From: Sphingobacterium sp. UBA5670
Lineage (GTDB): Bacteria; Bacteroidota; Bacteroidia; Sphingobacteriales; Sphingobacteriaceae
Length of the DNA: 64,000 nucleotides
Direction: 5' to 3'
Assembly (NCBI RefSeq): GCF_002420705.1
Contig: NZ_DIIM01000010.1
Coordinates: forward strand, 184,163-248,162
The position numbers and the translations under genes were made by a program. This document shows, in pieces, positions 8,431 through 17,456 of this stretch. The first letter of the stretch is position 1. Every line of letters begins with the position of its first letter. A model generated the notes under the pieces. The model ran no database searches, had not been told where the DNA came from, and saw nothing but the letters and a program-made list of their open reading frames with translations.

Positions 8431-10317
8431 ATGAGGATGAAATTTTGGATAGGTTTATTTTTTTCTGCCATGATCATGTTGGGGTGTCAACGACATAGTG
8501 TTGATCCTATTCCAATAAATCAATTTTTTTCTACACCTGAAAAATCAAATTTTAAGATTTCACCGAACGGTCGATTTATAGCTTATATTGGCTTGGATAA
8601 CCATTGCAAAAATATTTATTTGATCGATTTGGTTCATCAGGACAGTTCTAAGCAGCTAACTTATCAAAATGATATTAATGTTAAGTCTTTTGCATGGAAT
8701 AATGATTCAAAAATTTCTTTTCTGACTGAACAATCCTCGCAGGACAGTTTACGTTTATATGCTGTGGATATCAATACAGAGAAAATTTGGCCTTTGGTTA
8801 AGCCTGTTCGCGGACGATTTCGCTGGATTCATGCAATGACGACCGGGGGCGATAGTTTTATTGCGGGAATTAATGATCGAGACTCCTCGTTTTTTGATCT
8901 TTATCGTATTTATTTAGACGGACGGCCACGGGAATTGGTTTTGCAGAATCCGGGGAATATGAGTTCGTGGGTAGTCTCTAATGATGGGCAGATACGATTG
9001 GCAGTAGCCAACGATTCAGTGCAACAATCCGTGCTCTATAGGGCGTCCGAGAAAGAACCTTTCAAAGAGATTATACGATGTGACGTCGAAAGCAGTTTCA
9101 CACCATTGGGTTATAAGGATAGTTCAAATGCTATTATTTACGCCTTATCCAATATAGAGCGAGATAAACTGGCTTTGGTAAGTTATGATCTCGCAAATCA
9201 AAAAGAGCTAGGCGAACTTTATAGCCATAAAGATGTCGACGTAAGTCCAGGAGGGTACTTCACTGAACAAAATAAGCTGTTGTTTGTAAATTACAGCACG
9301 TCAAGGCAGAATAGACATTTTTTTGATGACGCTACCAAAAAGAAATATGATCAACTGTCGAAGCAGATCGATGGATTCGAATTTCAGGTATTGAACACAG
9401 ACGTTTCAGGGGATAAGATCATTATCAAGACCTATACAGATGTGAATCCTGGTGGAATCTATTTTTATGATTTTTCGTCGCAAAAATTAACGAAGCTAAC
9501 GGATAATAATTCAGACCTAAAAGATAAAGAACTATCGCCAAATGAGTATATCACCTATACAGCACGCGATGGTATTCAGATTTCAGGCTATCTGACCTAT
9601 CCGGTACACTCCAATCGCAAAGATCTGCCTATGGTTGTATTGCCACATGATGGACCTAATGGACGCGAAGTATGGGGATTTGACAATGAGGCTCAATTCT
9701 TGGCAAATCGGGGGTATTTGGTTTTTCAGATGAACTATAGAGGTTCAACAGGTTTTGGTAAGAAGTTTTGGACGGCAGGATTTAAAGAATGGGGCGGAAA
9801 GATTCAGGATGATATTACCGATGGGGTGAAATGGCTGATCAAAGAGGGAATTGCTGACCGGGAACGTGTTGCAATCGTAGGCAAAGGTTTTGGAGGGTAT
9901 TCGGCGCTCCATGCAGCTTGTTTTAATTCGGATATATATAAGTGTGCCGTGTCTTATTCAGGATATACCAATCTGTTTACCTATTTTAGGGATATACCGC
10001 CCTATTTTAAATCTTATGTACAGAAAATGTACCAGATCGTTGGAAATCCAATTCGTGAAGCTGAATTATTCAAAAATATATCGCCGGTATTTCATTCAGA
10101 TAAAGTAAAAATACCGGTGTTATTGGTACAAGGCGGAAAGGATCGATTCAGTTCGGTCACAGATGCAAATCAATTTGTGCAGAAATTGAAGAATAATAAT
10201 ATTCCCGTGCAGTACATCTTAAAAGAGGATGAGGATAGAACATTTAAGCGAGATGAGAATGTCTTTGGTTACTATAACGAGTTGGAGCGATTTTTGGCGA
10301 AATATCTTGTAGACTAA
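8431..10317 (+). CDS. prolyl-oligopeptidase-like (S9) lipoprotein, predicted inactive
   Basis: A 628-residue lipoprotein (lipobox MLGC, lipid Cys about residue 19) with an N-terminal beta-propeller-like region (about 35-360, opening with ISPNGRFIAYIG) and a C-terminal alpha/beta-hydrolase domain (about 375-628) of peptidase family S9. Conserved S9 landmarks remain: VFQMNYRGSTGFGKKF, KEWGGKIQDDI, and the Asp region QGGKDRF (Asp571). However, the nucleophile elbow, normally GxSxGG, reads GKGFGGY, putting Gly486 where Ser should be, and the DEGHGF-type His motif reads DEDRTF, with Arg603 in place of His. Two of three catalytic residues are therefore absent and I predict no peptidase activity. 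Only 11 bases separate it from the downstream sensor kinase, which suggests a sensory or binding role. Confidence 0.85.
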   Translation: MRMKFWIGLFFSAMIMLGCQRHSVDPIPINQFFSTPEKSNFKISPNGRFIAYIGLDNHCKNIYLIDLVHQDSSKQLTYQNDINVKSFAWNNDSKISFLTEQSSQDSLRLYAVDINTEKIWPLVKPVRGRFRWIHAMTTGGDSFIAGINDRDSSFFDLYRIYLDGRPRELVLQNPGNMSSWVVSNDGQIRLAVANDSVQQSVLYRASEKEPFKEIIRCDVESSFTPLGYKDSSNAIIYALSNIERDKLALVSYDLANQKELGELYSHKDVDVSPGGYFTEQNKLLFVNYSTSRQNRHFFDDATKKKYDQLSKQIDGFEFQVLNTDVSGDKIIIKTYTDVNPGGIYFYDFSSQKLTKLTDNNSDLKDKELSPNEYITYTARDGIQISGYLTYPVHSNRKDLPMVVLPHDGPNGREVWGFDNEAQFLANRGYLVFQMNYRGSTGFGKKFWTAGFKEWGGKIQDDITDGVKWLIKEGIADRERVAIVGKGFGGYSALHAACFNSDIYKCAVSYSGYTNLFTYFRDIPPYFKSYVQKMYQIVGNPIREAELFKNISPVFHSDKVKIPVLLVQGGKDRFSSVTDANQFVQKLKNNNIPVQYILKEDEDRTFKRDENVFGYYNELERFLAKYLVD

Positions 10318-10328
10318 GGCAGCAGATT

Positions 10329-11987
10329 ATGAAAGCAGAGAAATATAGCTATCGAAAAAACTACGGCCTGTTATTGATGTTTTTCATTGTAATCAGTGGT
10401 CTGTATATATTTGCCCTTTTTCTTTCCCGCAATTATACGGAGTCACATATTAAGAATGAATTTACCAATCGGAAATCGGAAATATTTGATCAAACCTTAG
10501 TTCCTTTCAATGATTTCTTTCAAAATAGAATTCCTGAGGTGTCTTTTTATCAGGGTTTTTTGGATTCAGTACAAGCGGGAAAATATGCCTATAGTATATT
10601 AAGCTCATATCCTTTTGTTCGCGAAATAGGATTTTTTGATTTGCAATTTAATAATGATCACAATCTGAACTACGGCTTTATTGTTAATAATCTTAGAATT
10701 CAGCCGAAAACCATTACTTTTTTTACCGTTTCGCGCTCTGGGTTGAATAAAAATACGATTCGGGATCGTGGGCAGATGGGGTTGCATTCCGAGGAGATTA
10801 ATAATATCGGCGTAAAGCTAGCAACTTATATCGACAAGTTGCAACCGAATGCTAAACTTTCTGATAAGGACATCCTAAAGGTTTTTTATACCATACGACC
10901 TGGGCAGATTACCTACCTGAATATTCCCAGGATAAACGACCTGATTGTCTATAAGTCCATTATGGAGGGTAATTTGGACCATACGGTGGGCTATGAACAG
11001 GATATGTTTAATTTTCAGATCGATCCAATGTATCTGGAAGTGAAAAATAGTTATTCAAATCTTTATGAGAAAGTTGAAATAGTTCCGCTGGTAGGTGCTC
11101 CGATTACCCCAGAAAATGATGAGATTTCCACAGAGATGCCATTGCCTGGAGCATTAGCGGATTATAAGCTCCTTTTTAGGTCGAGCAAAAGTTTTCTTTC
11201 TAAGGAGATAAACCGCAGTTTTTGGCCTGTATTGGGAGGAGTGTCCCTGATTTATATAATTTTAATTGCAATACTATATTTAATTTATAGAAATTTAGAA
11301 ATTAACGGAAGACTTTTTAAATTGCAGTACGATTTCATCAATAATCTTACCCACGAGTTTAAGACGCCTGTAAGCGTTATTAAAATCGCTGGTAACAATA
11401 TTAAAAGTGCGCAGGTACTCTCTGATGAAGAACGGAAGATGTATGGAAATATATTGGATCAGGAGGCGGATCGATTAAATAACTTGATGAACAAGCTCTT
11501 GTCATTTAGTCAGATCGAAAATAAAACAATAAAATTGAATAAAGAAGAAGTTGACTTAGAGGAGTTTACCGAAAATCTAGTAGCTTCGTCAAGAATAAAA
11601 TATTCGGATTTCAAGATTAGCACAAAAATTGATGTAAGGACATCAATGCTTGCGGACCCGGTACTGCTGAGCAGTGTTTTTCAAAATATGATTGATAATG
11701 CCTATAAATATTCGAAAACGGGGCATAAAATCTTGGATATTGCGATACAACAAAACAAGAAGAATTTTGTTATCACTTTTAAGGATGAAGGAATAGGAAT
11801 TGAGAAGGCTGAGTTTAACAATATCTTCAAAAAATTTTATAGAATAAAAAGTCAATATAATCAGCAAGGAAGTATCGGTTTGGGCTTGGCTTTCTGTAAA
11901 GAAATTACTGAATTTATAGGCGGTGATATTACAGTAAAAAGTCAATTGGGACAAGGGACCACCTTTACCTTGGTATTTCCGGTTTAA
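10329..11987 (+). CDS. sensor histidine kinase
   Basis: A 552-residue membrane kinase. A first helix spans about residues 13-32 and a second about 300-320, enclosing an extracytoplasmic sensor domain of around 265 residues that I do not recognise. The phosphoacceptor box is NLTHEFKTPVSV with His342; the ATPase domain shows the N box (NMIDNAYKYS), G1 (DEGIGIE) and G2 (GLGLAFCKE). There is no HAMP domain between the second helix and the His box. It sits between the inactive S9-like lipoprotein gene and an OmpR-type regulator gene, with short gaps (11 and 14 bases), so the three form one operon and the regulator is its cognate partner. Confidence 0.92.
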   Translation: MKAEKYSYRKNYGLLLMFFIVISGLYIFALFLSRNYTESHIKNEFTNRKSEIFDQTLVPFNDFFQNRIPEVSFYQGFLDSVQAGKYAYSILSSYPFVREIGFFDLQFNNDHNLNYGFIVNNLRIQPKTITFFTVSRSGLNKNTIRDRGQMGLHSEEINNIGVKLATYIDKLQPNAKLSDKDILKVFYTIRPGQITYLNIPRINDLIVYKSIMEGNLDHTVGYEQDMFNFQIDPMYLEVKNSYSNLYEKVEIVPLVGAPITPENDEISTEMPLPGALADYKLLFRSSKSFLSKEINRSFWPVLGGVSLIYIILIAILYLIYRNLEINGRLFKLQYDFINNLTHEFKTPVSVIKIAGNNIKSAQVLSDEERKMYGNILDQEADRLNNLMNKLLSFSQIENKTIKLNKEEVDLEEFTENLVASSRIKYSDFKISTKIDVRTSMLADPVLLSSVFQNMIDNAYKYSKTGHKILDIAIQQNKKNFVITFKDEGIGIEKAEFNNIFKKFYRIKSQYNQQGSIGLGLAFCKEITEFIGGDITVKSQLGQGTTFTLVFPV

Positions 11988-12001
11988 AAATAAATTTAAA
12001 T

Positions 12002-12700
12002 ATGAATAAAGACATCACTGTTGCTGTTATTGAAGATGATGAGAACCTACGGTTCTTGGTAAAACATCGGTTGGAATCCGAAGGCTATCAGGTCATCCAG
12101 AGTGGAAATGGGAATGAAGCAGAAAGTTTGATTTTGGAAAAGAGACCAGATGTGGTTTTGTTGGATTGGATGCTTCCAGGAAAAGAAGGCAACGAGATCT
12201 GTGAAGATGTCCGTAAAGCCGGGTTTGAGAATATCATTATCATGATGACAGCTAAATCTCAAGATGTAGACAAAATTGAAGCCTACAGCTTTGGTGTAAC
12301 TGATTACATTAGCAAGCCATTCAATATGGATGTACTGATTGCTATGATCGACAATAAGGTGAAATTTTTCTTACCTAAAAACAGTCCGGAAGTTTATAAG
12401 TTCGGTCAGACGGAGCATCATCCCAATATTCATTCCCTGATACGTGACGGGAGGAAAGTGGAGTTGACGATCCTGGAGAACCGGATTTTATTACATTTTT
12501 TGCAAAACTTAGGCCGGGAGATTACGCGCGAAGAGTTAATGGAGGTTGTCTGGGGATATAGCTCAAATGTCAACACACGGACTTTGGATATGCATGTGGT
12601 TCGTTTAAGAAAAAAGATAGAGACCAATCCAGATAAGCCGCATTATCTACAAACGGTACGGGGCTTGGGGTATAAATTTGTTGATGAGGAAGAGATTTAA
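12002..12700 (+). CDS. OmpR/PhoB-family response regulator
   Basis: A 232-residue two-domain regulator. The receiver domain (1-120) has the acidic pair EDD at 11-13, phosphoacceptor Asp55 in VVLLDWMLPG, Thr in MMTAKS and Lys105 in ISKPFN. The C-terminal winged helix (about 135-230) has the recognition region NTRTLDMHVVRLRKKIE and ends VRGLGYKF. It should be phosphorylated by the kinase encoded 14 bases upstream. Its target genes are unknown. The operon probably ends at the hairpin at 12765-12811. Confidence 0.93.
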   Translation: MNKDITVAVIEDDENLRFLVKHRLESEGYQVIQSGNGNEAESLILEKRPDVVLLDWMLPGKEGNEICEDVRKAGFENIIIMMTAKSQDVDKIEAYSFGVTDYISKPFNMDVLIAMIDNKVKFFLPKNSPEVYKFGQTEHHPNIHSLIRDGRKVELTILENRILLHFLQNLGREITREELMEVVWGYSSNVNTRTLDMHVVRLRKKIETNPDKPHYLQTVRGLGYKFVDEEEI

Positions 12701-12720
12701 TTATATTTAACAGGTAAGAA

Positions 12721-12751
12721 TTTGTTTTGTTGAAAACAATTATTATCTTCG
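12721..12751 (+). promoter_or_regulatory. candidate greA promoter (TTTG-N19-TATCTTCG)
   Basis: TTTG at 12721-12724 and TATCTTCG at 12744-12751, spaced 19 bases, fit the Bacteroidota -33/-7 consensus with one change in the -7 box. It would start transcription near 12758, upstream of the hairpin, leaving that hairpin inside the greA leader. Confidence 0.6.
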
Positions 12752-12764
12752 TATAGATTGAAAG

Positions 12765-12811
12765 CAAGACCATGTTTCCCGACGAGGGTAATATGGTCTT
12801 GTTTCTTTTTT
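12765..12811 (+). terminator. hairpin with U tract: terminator of the two-component operon or greA leader attenuator
   Basis: CAAGACCAT (12765-12773) pairs with ATGGTCTTG (12793-12801) around a 19-nt loop, followed by TTTCTTTTTT. It lies after the response regulator gene but also between the candidate greA promoter and the greA start, so it could act on both transcripts. Confidence 0.7.
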
Positions 12812-12843
12812 AAAATGTAGAAAATAAGAAAAAAGATAAAATT

Positions 12844-13317
12844 ATGGCAGAAGTAACTTATTTTACGGAAGAGGGATTGCGTAAGCTTAAAGAAGAATTG
12901 GCTTATCTGAAGACGGAAGGAAGGTCTAAAATTGCCAATGCTATTGCAGAGGCTAGAGACAAAGGTGATTTGTCAGAAAATGCAGAGTATGATGCAGCGA
13001 AGGAAGCTCAGGGACTTCATGAGGCTAAAATTGCCAATTTGGAGAATACATTGGCTACAGCTCGTTTGATTGATGAGTCTAAATTGGATACATCGAAAGT
13101 TTTGGCATTATCGATTGTAAAGATCAAGAATAAGAAGAATGGTGCTGAAATGACTTATCAATTGGTTGCAGAGTCAGAGGCAGATCTTAAATCTGGTAAA
13201 ATTTCTGTTAAATCTCCTATTGCTCAAGGTTTGTTGGGTAAATCGAAAGGCGATACAGCAGTGATCGAAGTTCCAGCAGGTAAAATAGAATTCGAGATCG
13301 TAGAGATTTCAAGATAG
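12844..13317 (+). CDS. greA: transcription elongation factor GreA
   Basis: A 157-residue protein, the normal GreA length. The N-terminal coiled-coil begins VTYFTEEGLRKLKEELAYLK and carries the acidic tip in GDLSENAEYDAAKEAQ, which reaches into the RNA polymerase secondary channel and stimulates cleavage of backtracked RNA. The C-terminal FKBP-like domain ends with SPIAQGLLGKSKGD. It has its own promoter-like sequence and a hairpin in its leader, and is followed by an intrinsic terminator, so it is probably monocistronic. Confidence 0.96.
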   Translation: MAEVTYFTEEGLRKLKEELAYLKTEGRSKIANAIAEARDKGDLSENAEYDAAKEAQGLHEAKIANLENTLATARLIDESKLDTSKVLALSIVKIKNKKNGAEMTYQLVAESEADLKSGKISVKSPIAQGLLGKSKGDTAVIEVPAGKIEFEIVEISR

Positions 13318-13380
13318 TATATATGTCGGTTATGTGCGGTATGCCATAACCGCGCATCGACAAATTAACTTTATATTAAG

Positions 13381-13413
13381 AAGGTCGTGATATAGCAATC
13401 GCGACCTTTTTTG
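13381..13413 (+). terminator. intrinsic terminator of greA
   Basis: AAGGTCGTGAT pairs with ATCGCGACCTT (one G-T pair) around a 6-nt loop and is followed by a T run. A weaker hairpin built on GGTTATG/CATAACC lies closer to the greA stop. Confidence 0.85.
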
Positions 13414-13554
13414 TTTATATTTGTTGAGCAGTAGAACAACAAGGTATGGGAATTTTTCTGGTTAACATTTTAACCGTTGCCTACCAAAGGCTTCGAGTCT
13501 TCGAGTTTGTATACTGATTATTGTTTAAAAGATTTATTCCAAGATTAGAATAAT

Positions 13555-13971
13555 ATGTCGACAATTTTTTCAAAAATCGTTGCTGGGGAGATTCCAGCAT
13601 ACAAAGTGGCGGAAAGTAATGATTTTCTAGCTTTTTTGGATATCAGCCCATTAGCTAAGGGGCATGTTCTCGTGATACCCAAGAAAGAGACAGACTATAT
13701 TTTTGATATAGAAGATGATGAATATATGGCGCTTTGGGTCTTTGCAAAGATTGTGGCTCAAGGCATCAAAAAGGTAATTCCGTGTGTAAAAGTGGGTGTA
13801 GCCGTAGTTGGCTTGGAAGTAGCTCACGCACATATACATCTGGTGCCTATTAATAAGATTAGTGATTTAAACTTTGCTGGACCTAAATTGAGTTTGGGTG
13901 AGGACGAACTTCATCAAATTGCGACGACTATTCGAGAGTCTATCGTCAGCATAACTGCGCAAAATCAATAA
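13555..13971 (+). CDS. HIT family (histidine triad) nucleotide-binding protein
   Basis: A 138-residue protein of the Hint/HIT family. It begins STIFSKIVAGEIPAYKVAE and has the triad AHAHIHLVP near residues 96-104, where the last histidines bind and attack the alpha-phosphate of nucleotides such as adenosine phosphoramidates. The GHVLVIPKKE strand is also typical. The cellular substrate is not known for most members. A 237-base region with the greA terminator lies upstream; the gene appears to be alone. Confidence 0.92.
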   Translation: MSTIFSKIVAGEIPAYKVAESNDFLAFLDISPLAKGHVLVIPKKETDYIFDIEDDEYMALWVFAKIVAQGIKKVIPCVKVGVAVVGLEVAHAHIHLVPINKISDLNFAGPKLSLGEDELHQIATTIRESIVSITAQNQ

Positions 13972-14114
13972 TTAGAATAGATTATATTACACTTGATTTA
14001 CGTTCATTTTTTAGAAGAATGCTATATTTGTACTTTGTTGTTTCAAAATTGTACGAAAATAGGCATGGAATCTGTTCTAAAATAAGGACGCAACATTGAT
14101 TTTTACTAAAGGTT

Positions 14115-14765
14115 ATGCATGAACTTTTGTTGTCATTTCAACAATTATTGAACCCGGAGGAGCTATTAAGCTCTGGAGGGTTTTATCTAGTTATCTTAAT
14201 TGTATTTGCTGAAACAGGTCTGTTTTTTGGATTTTTTCTACCTGGTGATTATTTGTTATTTCTTGCAGGATTATTTTGTGCGCTAAATAAGATTGACGTT
14301 AGTATATTCACGCTTTGTCTAGGCTTGTTTGTGGCAGGAGTACTGGGAAATTTTACGGGCTATTGGTTTGGTTATCGAGCCGGGCCCATGCTATTTAAGC
14401 GAAAAGATAGTTTCATCTTTAAGCGAAAATATGTGGTGATGGCCGAAGAGTTCTATCATAAATATGGTGGAACAGCTTTAATTATAGGAAGATTTGTTCC
14501 AATAGTTCGAACTTTTGCACCTATCTTTGCTGGAGTTGTTAAATTAGATTTTAAAAAATTCGTTCTGTATAACGTTGCAGGCGCAGCGATCTGGGTATTG
14601 GTGCTGACGCTTTCAGGCTATTTCTTGGGTATTGAATTCCCTTGGATTATACATTACGTAGAATATGTTGTCGTTGGTATGATTGTTATCGCATTTTTAC
14701 CGATTGCAATAACATTGCTTAAAAAGCGTATAAGAGATAAAAGAAACAAACAAAATATACAGTAA
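14115..14765 (+). CDS. DedA family membrane protein
   Basis: A 216-residue polytopic membrane protein of the DedA/SNARE-associated family. Typical sequences are ETGLFFGFFLPGDYLLFLAG near residue 35, GNFTGYWFGYRAG, and GRFVPIVRTFAPIFAGV near 125-141. DedA proteins have been linked to undecaprenyl phosphate and phospholipid recycling across the inner membrane; the exact role here is not shown. A TATATTTG at 14023-14030 could be a -7 box, although no good -33 partner is present. It is 8 bases upstream of the pyrophosphatase gene and likely starts an operon with it and the two following genes. Confidence 0.9.
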   Translation: MHELLLSFQQLLNPEELLSSGGFYLVILIVFAETGLFFGFFLPGDYLLFLAGLFCALNKIDVSIFTLCLGLFVAGVLGNFTGYWFGYRAGPMLFKRKDSFIFKRKYVVMAEEFYHKYGGTALIIGRFVPIVRTFAPIFAGVVKLDFKKFVLYNVAGAAIWVLVLTLSGYFLGIEFPWIIHYVEYVVVGMIVIAFLPIAITLLKKRIRDKRNKQNIQ

Positions 14766-14773
14766 ATTAAAAA

Positions 14774-15316
14774 ATGAGTAAACAAAACCCTTGGCACATG
14801 GTTTCTCCAGGTGAGAATGTGCCAAATGCCGTAAATGCTATCATTGAGATTACAAACGGATCCAAAGGAAAGTATGAATTAGACAAAGAAACTGGTTTGT
14901 TGCTTTTGGACAGAGTAATGAGTTCATCTGTCGTTTATCCTGCCAATTATGGTTTCATTCCACAAACTTATTGCGACGATAAAGATCCTTTGGATATTTT
15001 AGTGATTTGTTCAGTTGATATTTTACCATTGACATTGGTTGAAGCACAGGTTATTGGTGTGATGAACATGGTTGATGGTGGAGAACAAGATGATAAAATT
15101 ATTGCGGTAGCTAAGAACGATCCAGTTTTTAATTACATTAAAGATATTGATCAATTGCCTCCGCACACAATGAAAGAGATCGTACAGTTCTTTGAGAGTT
15201 ACAAAGCACTTGAAAAGAAACATGTTATTGTTGAAGGTGTCAAAGGACGTGAAGAAGCACAAAGAATCTTGATCGAGGCTATCGAGTTGTACAAAAAAGA
15301 ATTTGTTAACAAATAA
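14774..15316 (+). CDS. ppa: inorganic pyrophosphatase (family I)
   Basis: A 180-residue soluble family I pyrophosphatase. It hydrolyses pyrophosphate to phosphate and so drives biosynthetic reactions. The metal-binding signature DDKDPLDILV is seen near residues 68-77, together with YPANYGFIPQT and the second acidic site NMVDGGEQDDKI. The start ATG directly follows the dedA stop by 8 bases, and the CBS-domain gene follows after 8 bases, consistent with cotranscription. Confidence 0.96.
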   Translation: MSKQNPWHMVSPGENVPNAVNAIIEITNGSKGKYELDKETGLLLLDRVMSSSVVYPANYGFIPQTYCDDKDPLDILVICSVDILPLTLVEAQVIGVMNMVDGGEQDDKIIAVAKNDPVFNYIKDIDQLPPHTMKEIVQFFESYKALEKKHVIVEGVKGREEAQRILIEAIELYKKEFVNK

Positions 15317-15324
15317 CCCCAAGC

Positions 15325-16638
15325 ATGGCGCTCGATATATTTTGGACCTTTTTTTTAGTATTAGCCAACGGCTTTTTTGTCGCGGCAGAATTTGCTATTG
15401 TCAAAGTCCGAGTCTCCCAAATTGAAGTTCAGGCAAAAACAGGCAGCAAAGTTGCTACGATAGCCAAAAGTATAACGGAGCATTTGGATGGTTATTTGGC
15501 CGCTACACAATTGGGGATTACGCTTTCCTCACTGGCTCTAGGTTGGGTAGGGGAGGCAGTAATGACCCAAATTGTGCAGGGGGCTTTAGGTTTTTTCGGT
15601 GTTGAATTAACAGGTACAATCGCGACCAATGCAGGACATGTGCTGGCTTTTACGATTATTACTGTGTTACACATTGTATTTGGGGAGCTCGCTCCTAAAT
15701 CCATTGCGATTCAAAAACCTGTTGCAACAACAATGAAAATTGCAGTTCCATTGCAATTTTTCTACTTTATCTTTAGACCATTTATTTGGATTTTAAATGG
15801 CTTTGCTAATTTTCTATTGAAAATTCTAGGTTTTGAAGTGACTAAAGGTGAGTCTGCTCACTCTTCTGAAGAACTGCAATATCTTTTGGATAAAGGTAAG
15901 GAGTCTGGTGCATTGGATATTTCCGAGCACGAGCTGATTAAAAATGTATTTGATTTTAACGAGCGTATCGTTAAAAATATTATGGTGCCACGAACCAAAA
16001 TTGTGGCAGTGGAAGTCACTGCAGATGCCTCTGAACTGATTGAAACCATGACTGAAGAGGGGTATTCTAGGCTTCCAATATATGAAGACAACATCGATCA
16101 GATTGTGGGTATTGTCCATACAAAGGATATTCTCCCGCTCTTAGCAAAAGGAAAAGAGGTTGTCATGAAAAATATCATGCGTAAGCCTTATTTCATTCCT
16201 GAAACAAAGAAGATCAATGATCTTATGGCTGAGTTTCAGCAGAAACGTCTACAGTTGGCGATTGTGTTGGATGAATTTGGTGGTACTGCAGGTATGGTTA
16301 CTTTGGAAGATATTGTAGAGGAATTGGTTGGCGAGATTCAGGATGAATACGATGAAGAAACGCCAGTTGTTGAACGTATTTCGGAAACGGAATATATGGT
16401 CGATGCGGGGGCTAGTATTCATGATGTAAATGAATTTCTCCCTATTGAATTACCAGAGAGTCAAGACTACGATACCATGTCGGGTTTGGTGAGCGAAATC
16501 TTTGATAAAATACCTGAGGTTGGCGAGCGGAAGGAGGAATATGGCTATGTCTTCACGATTATCCGGAAAGCGCAACAGAATATTGAGTTTGTCAAACTAG
16601 AATTGGTCGAATCGGCCGATGACGATACAGCGGAATAA
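15325..16638 (+). CDS. hemolysin-family/CNNM protein with CBS pair and CorC domain
   Basis: A 437-residue inner-membrane protein. Residues 1-190 form the DUF21/CNNM membrane domain (four hydrophobic segments; signature GELAPKSIAIQ), followed by a CBS pair (about 215-335, NIMVPRTKIVAVE and LAIVLDEFGGTAGMVT) and a C-terminal CorC_HlyC transporter-associated domain (about 350-430, AGASIHDVNEFLP). Members take part in magnesium or other divalent cation transport or its control; the historical name hemolysin C is misleading. It lies between ppa and rsmE with short gaps, in what looks like one housekeeping operon. Confidence 0.9.
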   Translation: MALDIFWTFFLVLANGFFVAAEFAIVKVRVSQIEVQAKTGSKVATIAKSITEHLDGYLAATQLGITLSSLALGWVGEAVMTQIVQGALGFFGVELTGTIATNAGHVLAFTIITVLHIVFGELAPKSIAIQKPVATTMKIAVPLQFFYFIFRPFIWILNGFANFLLKILGFEVTKGESAHSSEELQYLLDKGKESGALDISEHELIKNVFDFNERIVKNIMVPRTKIVAVEVTADASELIETMTEEGYSRLPIYEDNIDQIVGIVHTKDILPLLAKGKEVVMKNIMRKPYFIPETKKINDLMAEFQQKRLQLAIVLDEFGGTAGMVTLEDIVEELVGEIQDEYDEETPVVERISETEYMVDAGASIHDVNEFLPIELPESQDYDTMSGLVSEIFDKIPEVGERKEEYGYVFTIIRKAQQNIEFVKLELVESADDDTAE

Positions 16639-16655
16639 GATTATAACGAAAGTAA

Positions 16656-17369
16656 ATGCAGTTATTTTTTACACCGGATTTAAATCCTTCATTAGAAAAT
16701 TTTATCCTTAGTGAGGAAGAGAGTAAGCATGCTATTCGTGTGCTTCGTATGAATAATGGAGATCATTTGCACCTTATAGATGGCAGTGGTGGCTTGTACG
16801 AAGCCCAGATTATTGATCCTCATCCCAAACGTACCGTTCTTACTATTTTAAATGTCAAGGAGGACTATCAGCAGCCCCGGTACCATCTGCATATTGCTGT
16901 TGGTCCGACAAAGAATATCGATCGTATTGAATGGTTTTTGGAAAAGGCGACTGAAGTTGGAATTCAAGAAATAACACCAATTATCTGTGAGCATTCTGAA
17001 CGAAAAGAAGTTAAATTAGATCGTCTGAATAAGGTAATTGTGGCCGCCATGAAACAATCACTGAAAGCCTATCTTCCCAAACTCAATCCTGCTGTCTCGT
17101 TTAAGCAGTTTTTGAGAGAAATCCCAAAAGAAGGTGTTAAAAAGGCAATTGCACACTGTGTTGACGCTGAAAAGAAGTATTTAAACCAGATTTTGGAACC
17201 TGCTCAACATTATATTATCCTAATCGGTCCCGAAGGCGATTTCTCTGAGGAAGAAATCGATTTGGCACTGGACATGGGGTTTTGTCCCATCTCACTGGGA
17301 GAGGCCCGATTAAGGACTGAAACAGCTGCTTTAGCAGCCTGCATGGAAGTTTCCCTGTTGAATCGATAA
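16656..17369 (+). CDS. rsmE: 16S rRNA (uracil-1498-N3)-methyltransferase RsmE
   Basis: A 237-residue SPOUT methyltransferase. The N-terminal PUA-like part carries HAIRVLRMNNGD; the knotted C-terminal domain shows GPTKNIDRIEWFLEKATEVG, IIPIICEHSER-like ITPIICEHSER, and the SAM-binding IGPEGDFSEEEI followed by LGEARLRTETAA. These are the RsmE family signatures. It methylates N3 of U1498 in 16S rRNA. The gene follows the CBS-domain gene by 17 bases and ends the run of forward genes; no clear hairpin terminator was seen in the 87 bases before the convergent gene. Confidence 0.95.
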   Translation: MQLFFTPDLNPSLENFILSEEESKHAIRVLRMNNGDHLHLIDGSGGLYEAQIIDPHPKRTVLTILNVKEDYQQPRYHLHIAVGPTKNIDRIEWFLEKATEVGIQEITPIICEHSERKEVKLDRLNKVIVAAMKQSLKAYLPKLNPAVSFKQFLREIPKEGVKKAIAHCVDAEKKYLNQILEPAQHYIILIGPEGDFSEEEIDLALDMGFCPISLGEARLRTETAALAACMEVSLLNR

Positions 17370-17456
17370 GAAGAAAGAAAAGCCGGCCTATTGTGCTATA
17401 TTTCAGCTGCGAAAGATCTGTAAGCACGATTTGATTATGCAGAAATAAACACTGCT

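Noticed and set aside
13460..13476. GGTTAA-CATT-TTAACC palindrome upstream of the HIT gene as a Pho or regulator site
   Set aside because: Short dyad with wrong repeat spacing for a PhoP box and no second copy in a related context.
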